From Pandoraea sp. PE-S2T-3 (GTDB lineage: Bacteria; Pseudomonadota; Gammaproteobacteria; Burkholderiales; Burkholderiaceae), in the NCBI RefSeq assembly GCF_002179965.1, contig NZ_NGUQ01000037.1, forward strand, positions 248,001 through 312,000: a stretch of DNA of 64,000 nt, read 5' to 3'. The notes under the pieces are model-generated. The model did no database searches, was not told the origin of the DNA, and was given only the letters and a program-made list of their open reading frames with translations. Made by a program: the position numbers and the translations under genes. Positions 16,413 through 24,431 of this stretch are shown here, piece by piece. Numbering within the stretch: the first letter of the stretch is position 1; every line of letters begins with the position of its first letter.

Positions 16413-17408
16413 ATGTCCTTCATCAAACGCTTGTTCGTGCTGTTGATTGTCGTCGCGTTGGCGGCAGGCGGTGCTTTCTATTACTGGGCGCAAGCCCCGA
16501 TGCAGCTCGTCAAGCCGACGCTCGACGTGACGATCAAACCCTACAGCTCGGTGCGCAGCGTCGCGACCCAGCTTCGCACGGGCGGCGTGCCGGTGCATCC
16601 GCTGCTGTTCAATCTGCTCGCCCGCATCATGGACGTGGGCACCAAGCTCAAGTCCGGCAACTACGAGTTCGCCACGGGCGTGACGCCCATCGACGTGATG
16701 GAGAAACTCGCGCGCGGCGACGTCAACCAGTACGTGGTGACGATCATCGAGGGCTGGACCTTCAAGAAAATGCGCGCCGAGATCGATCTCAACCCGGCGC
16801 TGCGCCACGATACGGCCGGGCTGCCCGACGCCGACATCATGCAACTCGTGGGCGCCGACCGCGCGGAAGCCGAGGGCATGTTCTTCCCGGACACCTATCT
16901 CTTTCCGAAGGGCTCCAGCGACGTCGACATCTACAAGCGCGCCTATCGCCTGATGCAGAAGCGGCTGGACGAAGCCTGGGCCGCGCGTGCGCCGGGCTTG
17001 CCGTACAACACGCCGTACGAAGCACTGATCATGGCATCGCTTGTGGAAAAAGAGACGGGACAGGCCGTGGAACGGGGGCAGGTCGCCGCCGTGTTCGTCA
17101 ATCGCCTGAAGAAGCGCATGCTGCTCCAGACCGATCCGACGGTGATCTACGGCATGGGCGACCTCTACACGGGACGCATTCGCAAGCGCGACTTGCAGAC
17201 CGATACGCCATACAACACGTACACGCGTGCCGGGCTGCCCCCGACGCCGATTGCGCTGCCCGGCGTGGCATCGCTGGCGGCGGCGCTCAATCCCGCCCCG
17301 AGCGATGCGCTCTATTTCGTGGCGCGGGGCGATGGCACGAGCCATTTCTCGACCAATCTCCAGGAGCACAATCGCGCCGTGGACAAATACCAGCGAGGTG
17401 ATCAATGA
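16413..17408 (+). CDS. mltG: Endolytic murein transglycosylase MltG
   Basis: A 331-residue inner-membrane protein: short basic N-terminus, one TM helix (about residues 7-25), then a periplasmic YceG domain. The catalytic region contains SLVEKETG (210-216), QTDPTVIYG and [20 protein letters not shown], all hallmarks of MltG. It cleaves nascent peptidoglycan strands and sets chain length. The ATG at 16413 is preferred over an upstream in-frame start at 16350 because it puts the basic residues right before the TM helix. Its stop overlaps the tmk start by four bases. Confidence 0.95.
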   Translation: MSFIKRLFVLLIVVALAAGGAFYYWAQAPMQLVKPTLDVTIKPYSSVRSVATQLRTGGVPVHPLLFNLLARIMDVGTKLKSGNYEFATGVTPIDVMEKLARGDVNQYVVTIIEGWTFKKMRAEIDLNPALRHDTAGLPDADIMQLVGADRAEAEGMFFPDTYLFPKGSSDVDIYKRAYRLMQKRLDEAWAARAPGLPYNTPYEALIMASLVEKETGQAVERGQVAAVFVNRLKKRMLLQTDPTVIYGMGDLYTGRIRKRDLQTDTPYNTYTRAGLPPTPIALPGVASLAAALNPAPSDALYFVARGDGTSHFSTNLQEHNRAVDKYQRGDQ

Positions 17409-18067
17409 CCCAACCTAACGCCGCACCGGCCGCCGTGCCGGGCAAGTTCGTGACTTTCGAGGGCATCGACGGCGCTGGCAAAAGCACGCACGTGAATGCC
17501 TTCGTGGATACGCTGCGTCAGGGGCTCGCCCGCGATGGCCGCAACGTCGTGGCCACGCGTGAGCCGGGCGGCACGCCGCTTGGCGAATCGTTGCGCAAGC
17601 TCGTGCTCGATGAGCCGATGGATATCGAAACCGAAGCGCTGCTGATGTTTGCCGGCCGCCGCGAGCATCTGGTCAAAGTGATCGAACCCGCGCTGACCCG
17701 TGGCGACTGGGTGGTCTCCGACCGTTTCACCGATGCGACGTTCGCCTATCAGGGCGGCGGTCGCGGCCTCTCGCTGGACAAGCTGTCGGTGCTCGAACAG
17801 TGGGTGCAGGGCACCCGCCAGCCCGACCTCACGATTCTGTTCGATCTCGATCCGTCGATTGCGGCGGCCCGATTGGCCGGTGCCCGCGCGCCGGACAAGT
17901 TCGAGCGCGAGTCGGCCGCCTTCTTCACGCGAGTGCGCGAAGAGTACCTGCGTCGTGCGCAGGCGTCGGCGGGCCGTTTCGTCGTGATCGACGCCGCCCA
18001 GAGCATCGATGCGATTGCCGCAGAACTCGCCGGCGTCTTTGCGCGGTTGGGCGTGCCCGGGCACTGA
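17405..18067 (+). CDS. tmk: Thymidylate kinase
   Basis: A 220-residue dTMP kinase. The P-loop [13 protein letters not shown] is near residues 17-29, followed by [11 protein letters not shown] (the DR/E motif region), [13 protein letters not shown] and the LID-like segment [10 protein letters not shown]. It phosphorylates dTMP to dTDP with ATP. The ATG overlaps the mltG stop (17405-17408), and the order mltG-tmk-holB-tatD is a conserved proteobacterial arrangement. Confidence 0.96.
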   Translation: MTQPNAAPAAVPGKFVTFEGIDGAGKSTHVNAFVDTLRQGLARDGRNVVATREPGGTPLGESLRKLVLDEPMDIETEALLMFAGRREHLVKVIEPALTRGDWVVSDRFTDATFAYQGGGRGLSLDKLSVLEQWVQGTRQPDLTILFDLDPSIAAARLAGARAPDKFERESAAFFTRVREEYLRRAQASAGRFVVIDAAQSIDAIAAELAGVFARLGVPGH

Positions 18068-18221
18068 CGGCGGCACTTGCTGAAGCGCCCCGCGAATGGG
18101 GCCATAATCCGGGTATTCGTTCGGTCTCCCGCCCGAAATCAGGCGCGAGCCGACGACGTCCCCCGCGCTGATGTGTCATGCCAGCGCCCATGCTGGCGAA
18201 AATTCAGGCCAAGGAGCCCCC

Positions 18222-19262
18222 ATGCTGTATCCGTGGCAGTCGCAGGACTGGACGCGCCTTAACGATCTGCGCAGCCAGATGCCGCACGCCCTGTTGTTGC
18301 AGGCCGTACCCGGCATCGGCGAGCTCGCGGTTGCGCGCACATTCGCGCAGGGTTTGCTCTGCGAAGCCCCGCGCGACGACCTGTCGCCGTGCGGCACGTG
18401 CAGCGCCTGTCAGTGGTTTGCCAGCGGCAATCACCCCGATTTTCGTGCCATCTGCCCGGAAATCATGGCCGATACGCTACCCGGCGCCGAGAACCGCGCC
18501 GAGGCCGACGCCGACAAGAAGACCAAGACGCCAAGCAAGGAAATCAAGATCGAGCAGGTGCGCGAGGTCATCGACTTTGCCAGCCTGGGCTCGCATCGTC
18601 AGGGGCGCCGTGTCGTGCTGCTGTATCCGGCGGAAGCGCTGAACGTGCACGCCGCCAACGCGCTGCTCAAAACGCTCGAAGAACCGCCCGAAGGTGTCGT
18701 GTTCCTGCTGGTGACGACGCAACCCGATCGCTTGCTGCCGACGATTCTGTCGCGCTGCCGCCGTGTGGTGCTGACGCGCCCCGACGACAAGCAGTCGACG
18801 CAGTGGCTCATGGGCGAAGCGGGCCTCGACGCGGCGACGGCGGCGGCGGTGCTGGCGGAAGCCGGTGGCGCACCCCTGTCGGCCCGCACGCTGGCCGAAC
18901 CCGACGAGCGTAGCTGGCGTGATTGGCTGCTGGGGCAACTGGCGCAGGGCGGGGCGGTCGACGCGTTCGCCTGTGCCGAGCAACTGCACAAGGGCAACCT
19001 GCCGGGCATTCTCGAAACGCTGCAACGCTGGTGCTTCGACGTGCTCGCCGAACGCATGACGGGCAACTCGCGGTTCTACCCGGCCCACGCCAAGGCACTG
19101 CGCCAGTGCGGCGATGCGACCGACGACGTGCGCCTGCTCGGCTTCCTGCGCGAGCTTGCGCAACAGCGTCAGGTGCAGAACCACCCGCTTAACACCCGCG
19201 TGCTGCTCGAAGCCCTTTTTCTGCAATACAAACAGTTGTTCGGCGCACCGGCGTCGCTCTGA
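18222..19262 (+). CDS. holB: DNA polymerase III subunit delta prime
   Basis: A 346-residue clamp-loader subunit. Near the N-terminus VPGIGE replaces a working Walker A lysine motif, as in other delta' proteins, and CGTCSAC is part of the zinc-binding Cys cluster. ANALLKTLEEPP and LPTILSRCRR (the SRC motif) are classic for the family. Delta' opens and loads the sliding clamp with the other subunits. AAGGAG lies six bases before the ATG at 18222, so the longer frame from 18171 is not used. A 154-base gap follows tmk and could hold its own promoter. Confidence 0.94.
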   Translation: MLYPWQSQDWTRLNDLRSQMPHALLLQAVPGIGELAVARTFAQGLLCEAPRDDLSPCGTCSACQWFASGNHPDFRAICPEIMADTLPGAENRAEADADKKTKTPSKEIKIEQVREVIDFASLGSHRQGRRVVLLYPAEALNVHAANALLKTLEEPPEGVVFLLVTTQPDRLLPTILSRCRRVVLTRPDDKQSTQWLMGEAGLDAATAAAVLAEAGGAPLSARTLAEPDERSWRDWLLGQLAQGGAVDAFACAEQLHKGNLPGILETLQRWCFDVLAERMTGNSRFYPAHAKALRQCGDATDDVRLLGFLRELAQQRQVQNHPLNTRVLLEALFLQYKQLFGAPASL

Positions 19263-19290
19263 CTCCGACACCGGAACCCGATCGTCCATC

Positions 19291-20073
19291 ATGTTTATCG
19301 ATTCGCACTGTCACATCAATTTCCCCGAACTGGCCGAGCAGATGCCCGACCTGCTGGCCCGCATGCGCGAGAACAAGGTGAGTCACGCCTTGTGTGTGTC
19401 GGTCGATCTGCCCACGCTGCCGCAAGTGCTGGAGATTGCGGCGCAACACGAGAATGTCTACGCCTCGGTGGGGGTGCATCCCGACTACGAGGACACCCCC
19501 GAACCGAGCGTCGACGACCTCGTGCGCCTCGCGGCCACGCCCAAGGTGGTGGCCATCGGGGAGACCGGTCTCGACTACTACCGGCTGGAAGGGCGCTCCA
19601 TCGAAGACATGGAATGGCAGCGCGAGCGCTTTCGCACCCACATTCGGGCGGCGCGCGTGACGGGCAAGCCGCTCATCATTCACACGCGCTCGGCCGCCGA
19701 CGACACGCTGCGCCTGATGCGTGAAGAAAATGCGGGCGAGCCGGCCGGTGTGATGCACTGCTTCACCGAAAGCTGGGATGTGGCACAAGGCGCGCTCGAT
19801 CAGAACTTCTATATCTCGTTTTCGGGTATCGTCACTTTCAAGAGTGCCCGCGATTTGCAAGACGTCGCACGCCGCGTGCCGCTTGAGCGCATGTTGATCG
19901 AAACCGATTCGCCGTACCTCGCGCCGGTGCCGTATCGCGGCAAACTGAACCAGCCCGGCTACGTGCGCCATGTGGCCGAATTCATTGCCGACTTGCGCGG
20001 TGAGCCGGTACAGAAGATTGCCGAGGTGACAACGGAGAATTTCTTCCGCCTGTTTGCCACCGCAAAACATTGA
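19291..20073 (+). CDS. TatD-family metal-dependent hydrolase (YcfH-like)
   Basis: A 260-residue TIM-barrel hydrolase. The metal ligands are visible: DSHCHINF (His6, His8), GETGLDYYR (Glu), LIIHTRSA (His), GVMHCFTES (His) and IETDSPYLAP (Asp). TatD proteins act as Mg-dependent 3'-5' DNases; the YcfH subgroup sits beside holB in many proteobacteria. It begins 28 bases after the holB stop, consistent with the same transcript. Confidence 0.93.
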   Translation: MFIDSHCHINFPELAEQMPDLLARMRENKVSHALCVSVDLPTLPQVLEIAAQHENVYASVGVHPDYEDTPEPSVDDLVRLAATPKVVAIGETGLDYYRLEGRSIEDMEWQRERFRTHIRAARVTGKPLIIHTRSAADDTLRLMREENAGEPAGVMHCFTESWDVAQGALDQNFYISFSGIVTFKSARDLQDVARRVPLERMLIETDSPYLAPVPYRGKLNQPGYVRHVAEFIADLRGEPVQKIAEVTTENFFRLFATAKH

Positions 20074-20176
20074 AGCGAGTTGCCTCCCCGCGCCAAGGCC
20101 CGTACGACTTGCGCGGTTTCATCGCCTTGCCCCCAGCGTTACTCAATTTCAACGGTCTACCGACAGGAGTCCACCG

Positions 20177-20851
20177 ATGCGCAAATTCCCGATGATCCGA
20201 GCCTTGATGTTGCTCAGCGTGCTTTGGCTGACGGCGTGTGCCACGGCGGCGACGTCGAATGTGGCGCTGTTCAAGGCCGTCACGTTCAACGATACGAAGG
20301 CTGTGGCCGAAGCCCTCAAGGCGGGCGTCGATCCGAACACGCGTGACGAGAAGGGCAACCCGTTGCTGGTGATCGCGATGCGCGAGAAGTCGGTCGATGT
20401 CGCGCGACTGCTCATCAACAACGACAAGACGGATCTCGATGCGACCAATGCCGCCGGCGAAAACGCGCTGATGCTCGCCTCGCTGCAAGGCCTCACGCCG
20501 ATGGTCAAGCTGATGATCGACAAGGAAGCCGAAGTGAACAAGAAGGGCTGGGCACCGCTGCATTACGCGGCGACCAGCGGCAACGACGAGATTGTGCAGT
20601 TGCTGCTCGATGCCTCGGCGTATGTCGATGCCGAATCGCCCAACGGCACCACGCCGCTCATGATGGCCGCCCGCGGTGGTCACATCACGACCTGCAAGGT
20701 GCTGCTCGACGGCGGTGCGGATGTGCGGTTGAAGAACCAACTGGGGTTCACCGCCATCGACTTTGCCAATCAGTCGAATCAGAAGGAAATCGCGGACGGT
20801 TTGCGCAAGCGTCTGGAACAAGTGCAGCAGTCGCGTCCGGCAGGAAAGTAA
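20177..20851 (+). CDS. Ankyrin-repeat lipoprotein
   Basis: A 224-residue protein with a signal peptide ending in the lipobox LTAC (lipid-modified Cys near residue 21) and then about five ankyrin repeats covering residues 28-205 (for example TPLMMAARGGHITTCKVLL and APLHYAATSGNDEIVQLLL). The C-terminus is short and basic. It should be an envelope-anchored protein-binding scaffold; no partner is evident. ACAGGAG lies about eight bases before the ATG at 20177, which rules out the longer frame. It follows tatD by about 100 bases and may be in the same operon. Confidence 0.87.
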   Translation: MRKFPMIRALMLLSVLWLTACATAATSNVALFKAVTFNDTKAVAEALKAGVDPNTRDEKGNPLLVIAMREKSVDVARLLINNDKTDLDATNAAGENALMLASLQGLTPMVKLMIDKEAEVNKKGWAPLHYAATSGNDEIVQLLLDASAYVDAESPNGTTPLMMAARGGHITTCKVLLDGGADVRLKNQLGFTAIDFANQSNQKEIADGLRKRLEQVQQSRPAGK

Positions 20852-20903
20852 GGCGGAACCGGCGGCGCGGCGAGATGCCGCGAAGGGCAGTGGGTTATCG
20901 CAC

Positions 20904-21707
20904 CTAGTTTCGCGGCGCCCCGTGACGGCCTGCACCGGAGAGGAAGGCGCGGGCCCCTTCGAGACCTTCCGAGAACACCACATCGTGTCCCGCTGCGCCT
21001 TCCTGGCGCAACGCATCTTCCAGCGGCAAATCCCACTGCGCATAAGCGGCCCGTCGGTCGGCGCGCAACGCCCCCTGCGGCAACGCGGCGAGCTGCTGCG
21101 CCAAGGCAATGGCACCTTGGAGCGCCATGCCCTCCGGCACGAGCCGGTTCACCAACCCAATCTCGAAACCTTCCTGCGCACCGACCGCGCGCCCGGTCAG
21201 AATCATGTCGAGCGCACGGCTCATGCCGATCAAACGCGGCAAACGTACCGTGCCGCCATCAATGAGCGGCACGCCGAAGCGCCGGCAAAACACGCCGAAC
21301 GTCGCTGACACGTCCGCCACCCGCAAGTCGCACCACAACGCCAGTTCCAGCCCGCCCGCCACCGCGTGGCCGGTGACGGCGGCAATCACGGGTTTGTCGA
21401 GATGTCGGCGCGTCAGGCCCATCGGGCCGTCGCCGGTGCCATCAGGCGTGACCACATTGCGTCGCTGGGGATCGTCGAACGCCGAGAGGTCGGCGCCGGC
21501 ACAGAACGTCGAGCCTTTGCCGCACAGCACGGCCACACTCGCGTTGCTGTCGCGCTCGAAGGCAAGCAGGGCATCACGCAGGGCGTTGGCCATCTCGCGG
21601 TCGACGGCATTGCGGCGCGCGGCGCGGGCCAGCGTGATGATCGTCACCGGTCCATCGTTTTCGACGCTCACGCTGGGCGCCGAGCTGTCGTTCTGACTTT
21701 GGCTCAT
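20904..21707 (-). CDS. Crotonase / enoyl-CoA hydratase family protein
   Basis: A 267-residue crotonase-fold protein. The oxyanion-hole segment GKGSTFCAGADLSAF and the GGLELALWCDLRVA helix with the first catalytic Glu are present. At the position of the second hydratase Glu, a hand alignment gives a Cys in FGVFCRRFGVPLIDGG. It may therefore be a hydratase-like or isomerase-like enzyme and not a standard 2-enoyl-CoA hydratase. The gene is single, convergent with the ankyrin gene, and 103 bases downstream of otsA on the same strand. Substrate unknown. Confidence 0.85.
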   Translation of the reverse strand: MSQSQNDSSAPSVSVENDGPVTIITLARAARRNAVDREMANALRDALLAFERDSNASVAVLCGKGSTFCAGADLSAFDDPQRRNVVTPDGTGDGPMGLTRRHLDKPVIAAVTGHAVAGGLELALWCDLRVADVSATFGVFCRRFGVPLIDGGTVRLPRLIGMSRALDMILTGRAVGAQEGFEIGLVNRLVPEGMALQGAIALAQQLAALPQGALRADRRAAYAQWDLPLEDALRQEGAAGHDVVFSEGLEGARAFLSGAGRHGAPRN

Positions 21708-21810
21708 GGCGTGTCTCCTTGTCTCGACGCGCGCGTTCCGGGAACGTCAGGCGGGGCGCGCTTTTGCATCGCACTCCCCCGCGTCGTGTCGATGTGTGCC
21801 GAAGCGTCCG

Positions 21811-23238
21811 TCAGGCCGCCGCAGGTTGTGCGCAGCGCACCAGCACCGGGGTGGCGGGTGTTGTCGCGCTTGGCGTACGAAGATCGCTCATGAACCGGTC
21901 GCGCCACGTGGACAAATTGTGTTCGCGCAACGTCGCCATCATGCTCTCGTAGCGCGACTGTCGCTCGGATAGCGACATGTTCAGCGCCGAGCGCAGCGCT
22001 TCGGCCATTTCGTCGATGTCATACGGATTGACGATCAACGCACCGTCAAGCTCCTGTGCCGCGCCCGCAAAGCATGAGAGCACGAGCACCCCCGGATCGG
22101 CGGGGTCCTGCGACGCCACATATTCCTTGGCGACGAGATTCATACCGTCGCGCAATGGCGTGACGTAGCCCACTTGCGACGCCCGGAAGAACGACATCAA
22201 CACCTCGTGATCGTAGCGTTTGTTGATATAGCGCAGCGGCGTCCACGCGAGATCGGAGAAGCGGCCATTGATATGCCCCGCCTCGGTTTCCAACTGACGC
22301 CGGATCTCGCCATACCCGGCCACGTCCGACCGGCTGGGCGGTGCAACTTGCACGAAGCTCACGGTCCCTTGCTGGTTCGGCCAAAGCTCCAGCAGGCGCT
22401 CGAACGCGCGAAAGCGCTCCAGCATCCCCTTCGAGTAGTCGAGCCGATCGACACTCATGATCAGCTTGCGTTGCTGCAACCCCTGTTTCAGATCGAGGAT
22501 GTGTTTGACCGTGGCACGCGCGGTCGCCTGTTGCTGAATTTCGTCCGGATACACGCCGATTGGATAAACGCCCGTGCGGAACGTGCGGCCATACGCGGTG
22601 ACCGTGCCGTCGTCATGGAGCGTGCCGCCCGCGTATCGCACCAGATAGTCGGTGAAAGCCGTGCGGTCGGGCTCGGTCTGAAAGCCGACGAGATCGTATT
22701 CGCACATCGCGCGCACGAGCGCTTCGTGCGGTGGCACGGTCATCAGCACCTGCGGCGACGGAAACGGGATGTGCAGAAAAAAGCCGAGGCGCTGCTTGAT
22801 GCCGATATGCCGGCAGGCCTGCGCAAATGGCAGCAAATGATAGTCATGCACCCAGATCAGGTCGTCCGGCTGCAACAGCGGCGCGAGCAGCGACGCAAAG
22901 CGGGCATTGACGTGGCGATAACCGTTGTAGTCGTCGCGCTGAAAGCGCGTGAGGTCGTCGCGATAGTGAAACGTCGGCCAGAGGGTGGCGTTGGAGAAAC
23001 CGCGGTAGTAGGTGTTGTAATCGCGGCGCGTGAGCGGCACCGTGGCGAACGTGACGTTGTTGCGATGCGCGATGTCCGGGGCCGTCGCCGGCACCGCATC
23101 GATCTCGCCATTCCATCCGAACCACATGCCGCCGGTGTTTTTGAGCGCATCGAACACGCCGATGGCGAGCCCGCCGGCGGTGGGCTTGCCCTCGGTGATC
23201 GGGGCGACCCGGTTCGACACGATGACTAAGCGACTCAT
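21811..23238 (-). CDS. otsA: Alpha,alpha-trehalose-phosphate synthase (UDP-forming)
   Basis: A 475-residue GT20 glycosyltransferase: [13 protein letters not shown] at the start, the N-loop [21 protein letters not shown], the [10 protein letters not shown] motif and [16 protein letters not shown] near the C-terminus. It joins UDP-glucose and glucose-6-phosphate to trehalose-6-phosphate, made for osmotic and desiccation protection. The start overlaps the otsB stop by four bases, so the two steps are translationally coupled, with the phosphatase first. Confidence 0.95.
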   Translation of the reverse strand: MSRLVIVSNRVAPITEGKPTAGGLAIGVFDALKNTGGMWFGWNGEIDAVPATAPDIAHRNNVTFATVPLTRRDYNTYYRGFSNATLWPTFHYRDDLTRFQRDDYNGYRHVNARFASLLAPLLQPDDLIWVHDYHLLPFAQACRHIGIKQRLGFFLHIPFPSPQVLMTVPPHEALVRAMCEYDLVGFQTEPDRTAFTDYLVRYAGGTLHDDGTVTAYGRTFRTGVYPIGVYPDEIQQQATARATVKHILDLKQGLQQRKLIMSVDRLDYSKGMLERFRAFERLLELWPNQQGTVSFVQVAPPSRSDVAGYGEIRRQLETEAGHINGRFSDLAWTPLRYINKRYDHEVLMSFFRASQVGYVTPLRDGMNLVAKEYVASQDPADPGVLVLSCFAGAAQELDGALIVNPYDIDEMAEALRSALNMSLSERQSRYESMMATLREHNLSTWRDRFMSDLRTPSATTPATPVLVRCAQPAAA

Positions 23239-24032
23239 ACGTCTTTCTCCTGTGTAGGCGGGCGCAGGGTCAACAGCCAGGCTGTGAGCGCCTCGGGGGA
23301 CGGCAGGCGGTGACGGGCGCAGGTCTCGCCTTCGCCGATCTTGATCGTGATACCGCCGTGCGCATTGACATCGGCAAACCCTGCCTCGTCGGTCAGGTCG
23401 TCGCCCGCAAACAGGGGCGTGCGCCCGGCAAAAGGCGGGGTTTGCATGAGGAGGGAGATGGCGCGGCCCTTGCTGACATTGCGCGGCCGCAGTTCGAACA
23501 CCATCTTGCCGGGCTGCAAGGCAAAGGTGTCCGCGTGCAGTTCGGCGAGGGCGCGCATGGTGTCGCGTGCCACTCCCGCCAGTTCCGGTGCACCACGATA
23601 GTGCAGGGCGAGTGCGCTGCCCTTGTTTTCCAGCAGCAGCCCCGGATGTTGTTCGACGAGGGCACGCAACGGCGCAACGATGGCAGCGATACGTTCCGTG
23701 TCGCGGACGAGACCCTCCGCACGCTGGAAATCGCCATTGGCATAGCGGATCTCAGCCCCGTGAAGTCCTGCGGCGGGCACGTGCAGCGGGGCGAGCAGAC
23801 CGTCAATGTCGTCGATGCGACGGCCCGAGACCACGGCCAGCGCGCCGTTCGCACGCTCCTTCAGCCGGGCGAGCACGCTGGCCGTGTCGCGAGGCAGCTT
23901 CACGGCGTCAGGCCTCGCGGCCAGTGGCGCCAGCGTGCCATCCAGATCGAAGAAGAACGCCGTGGTGTGCACGTCGACGACACAGGTGTCGGCCGGCGTG
24001 GTGGCGGACGTGGCAAACGTAGGTTGTTCCAT
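23235..24032 (-). CDS. otsB: Trehalose-6-phosphate phosphatase
   Basis: A 265-residue HAD-superfamily phosphatase. The nucleophile motif FFFDLDGTLAPL is near residue 27-38, the Thr/Ser motif in VVSGRRIDD and the C-terminal acidic motif in FAGDDLTDEAGF. It removes phosphate from trehalose-6-phosphate made by the neighbouring synthase. I chose the ATG at 24032; a 44-residue upstream extension is Arg/Pro-rich and lacks family features. Overlaps otsA by four bases. Confidence 0.94.
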   Translation of the reverse strand: MEQPTFATSATTPADTCVVDVHTTAFFFDLDGTLAPLAARPDAVKLPRDTASVLARLKERANGALAVVSGRRIDDIDGLLAPLHVPAAGLHGAEIRYANGDFQRAEGLVRDTERIAAIVAPLRALVEQHPGLLLENKGSALALHYRGAPELAGVARDTMRALAELHADTFALQPGKMVFELRPRNVSKGRAISLLMQTPPFAGRTPLFAGDDLTDEAGFADVNAHGGITIKIGEGETCARHRLPSPEALTAWLLTLRPPTQEKDV

Positions 24033-24431
24033 GGCACTCCGTCGCTGTCGTGCCGTAAGGTCGAATCCGGGGCCGAGCGGGTGGGCGCAGGGGAAGGGGA
24101 AAGTGCGACGATGACGGCGGTTCGGTGGGGCGGGAGCGCGAACTTCCGCGCGGGATAAATCCATCCTAACCGCTCAAAAACCGACAGGGCGTCGTCCGTT
24201 CTATGAAATTCTTGTGGGATATAACTGACAGGCGCCTGACAGGCAGTGAAATTCGGGGCCAGAAGTCGGCGATCGGGTAAAGATTGAAACTGAGAATCGT
24301 TTGCAATAACATTCGATATTGCCGCAAAGCGCCCGGAGGGCATTTGCGGTATGGCACACCTCCGGAAACGGGGTTGCGGCGCACATCGGCTGTGCCGCCC
24401 AAAGGCGCCCAGAGTTGCGCCGGATAACACA
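24033..24431. promoter_or_regulatory. Divergent intergenic region otsB / PepSY-flavoreductase
   Basis: A 399-base gap between divergent genes. The half nearer otsB has nothing gene-like. The middle carries a 10-base palindrome CAGGCGCCTG at 24229-24238 inside a repeated CTGACAGGC. The half nearer the reductase gene carries the Fur-like box listed separately. Confidence 0.5.
24286..24304 (+). promoter_or_regulatory. Candidate Fur box upstream of the PepSY-flavoreductase
   Basis: By hand this 19-base site, with core TGAGAATCGTTTGC, matches the GATAATGATAATCATTATC consensus at 13 of 19 positions. It lies about 130 bases before the start of a membrane reductase gene of a type often linked to iron. 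Iron repression is therefore likely but untested. Confidence 0.55.
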
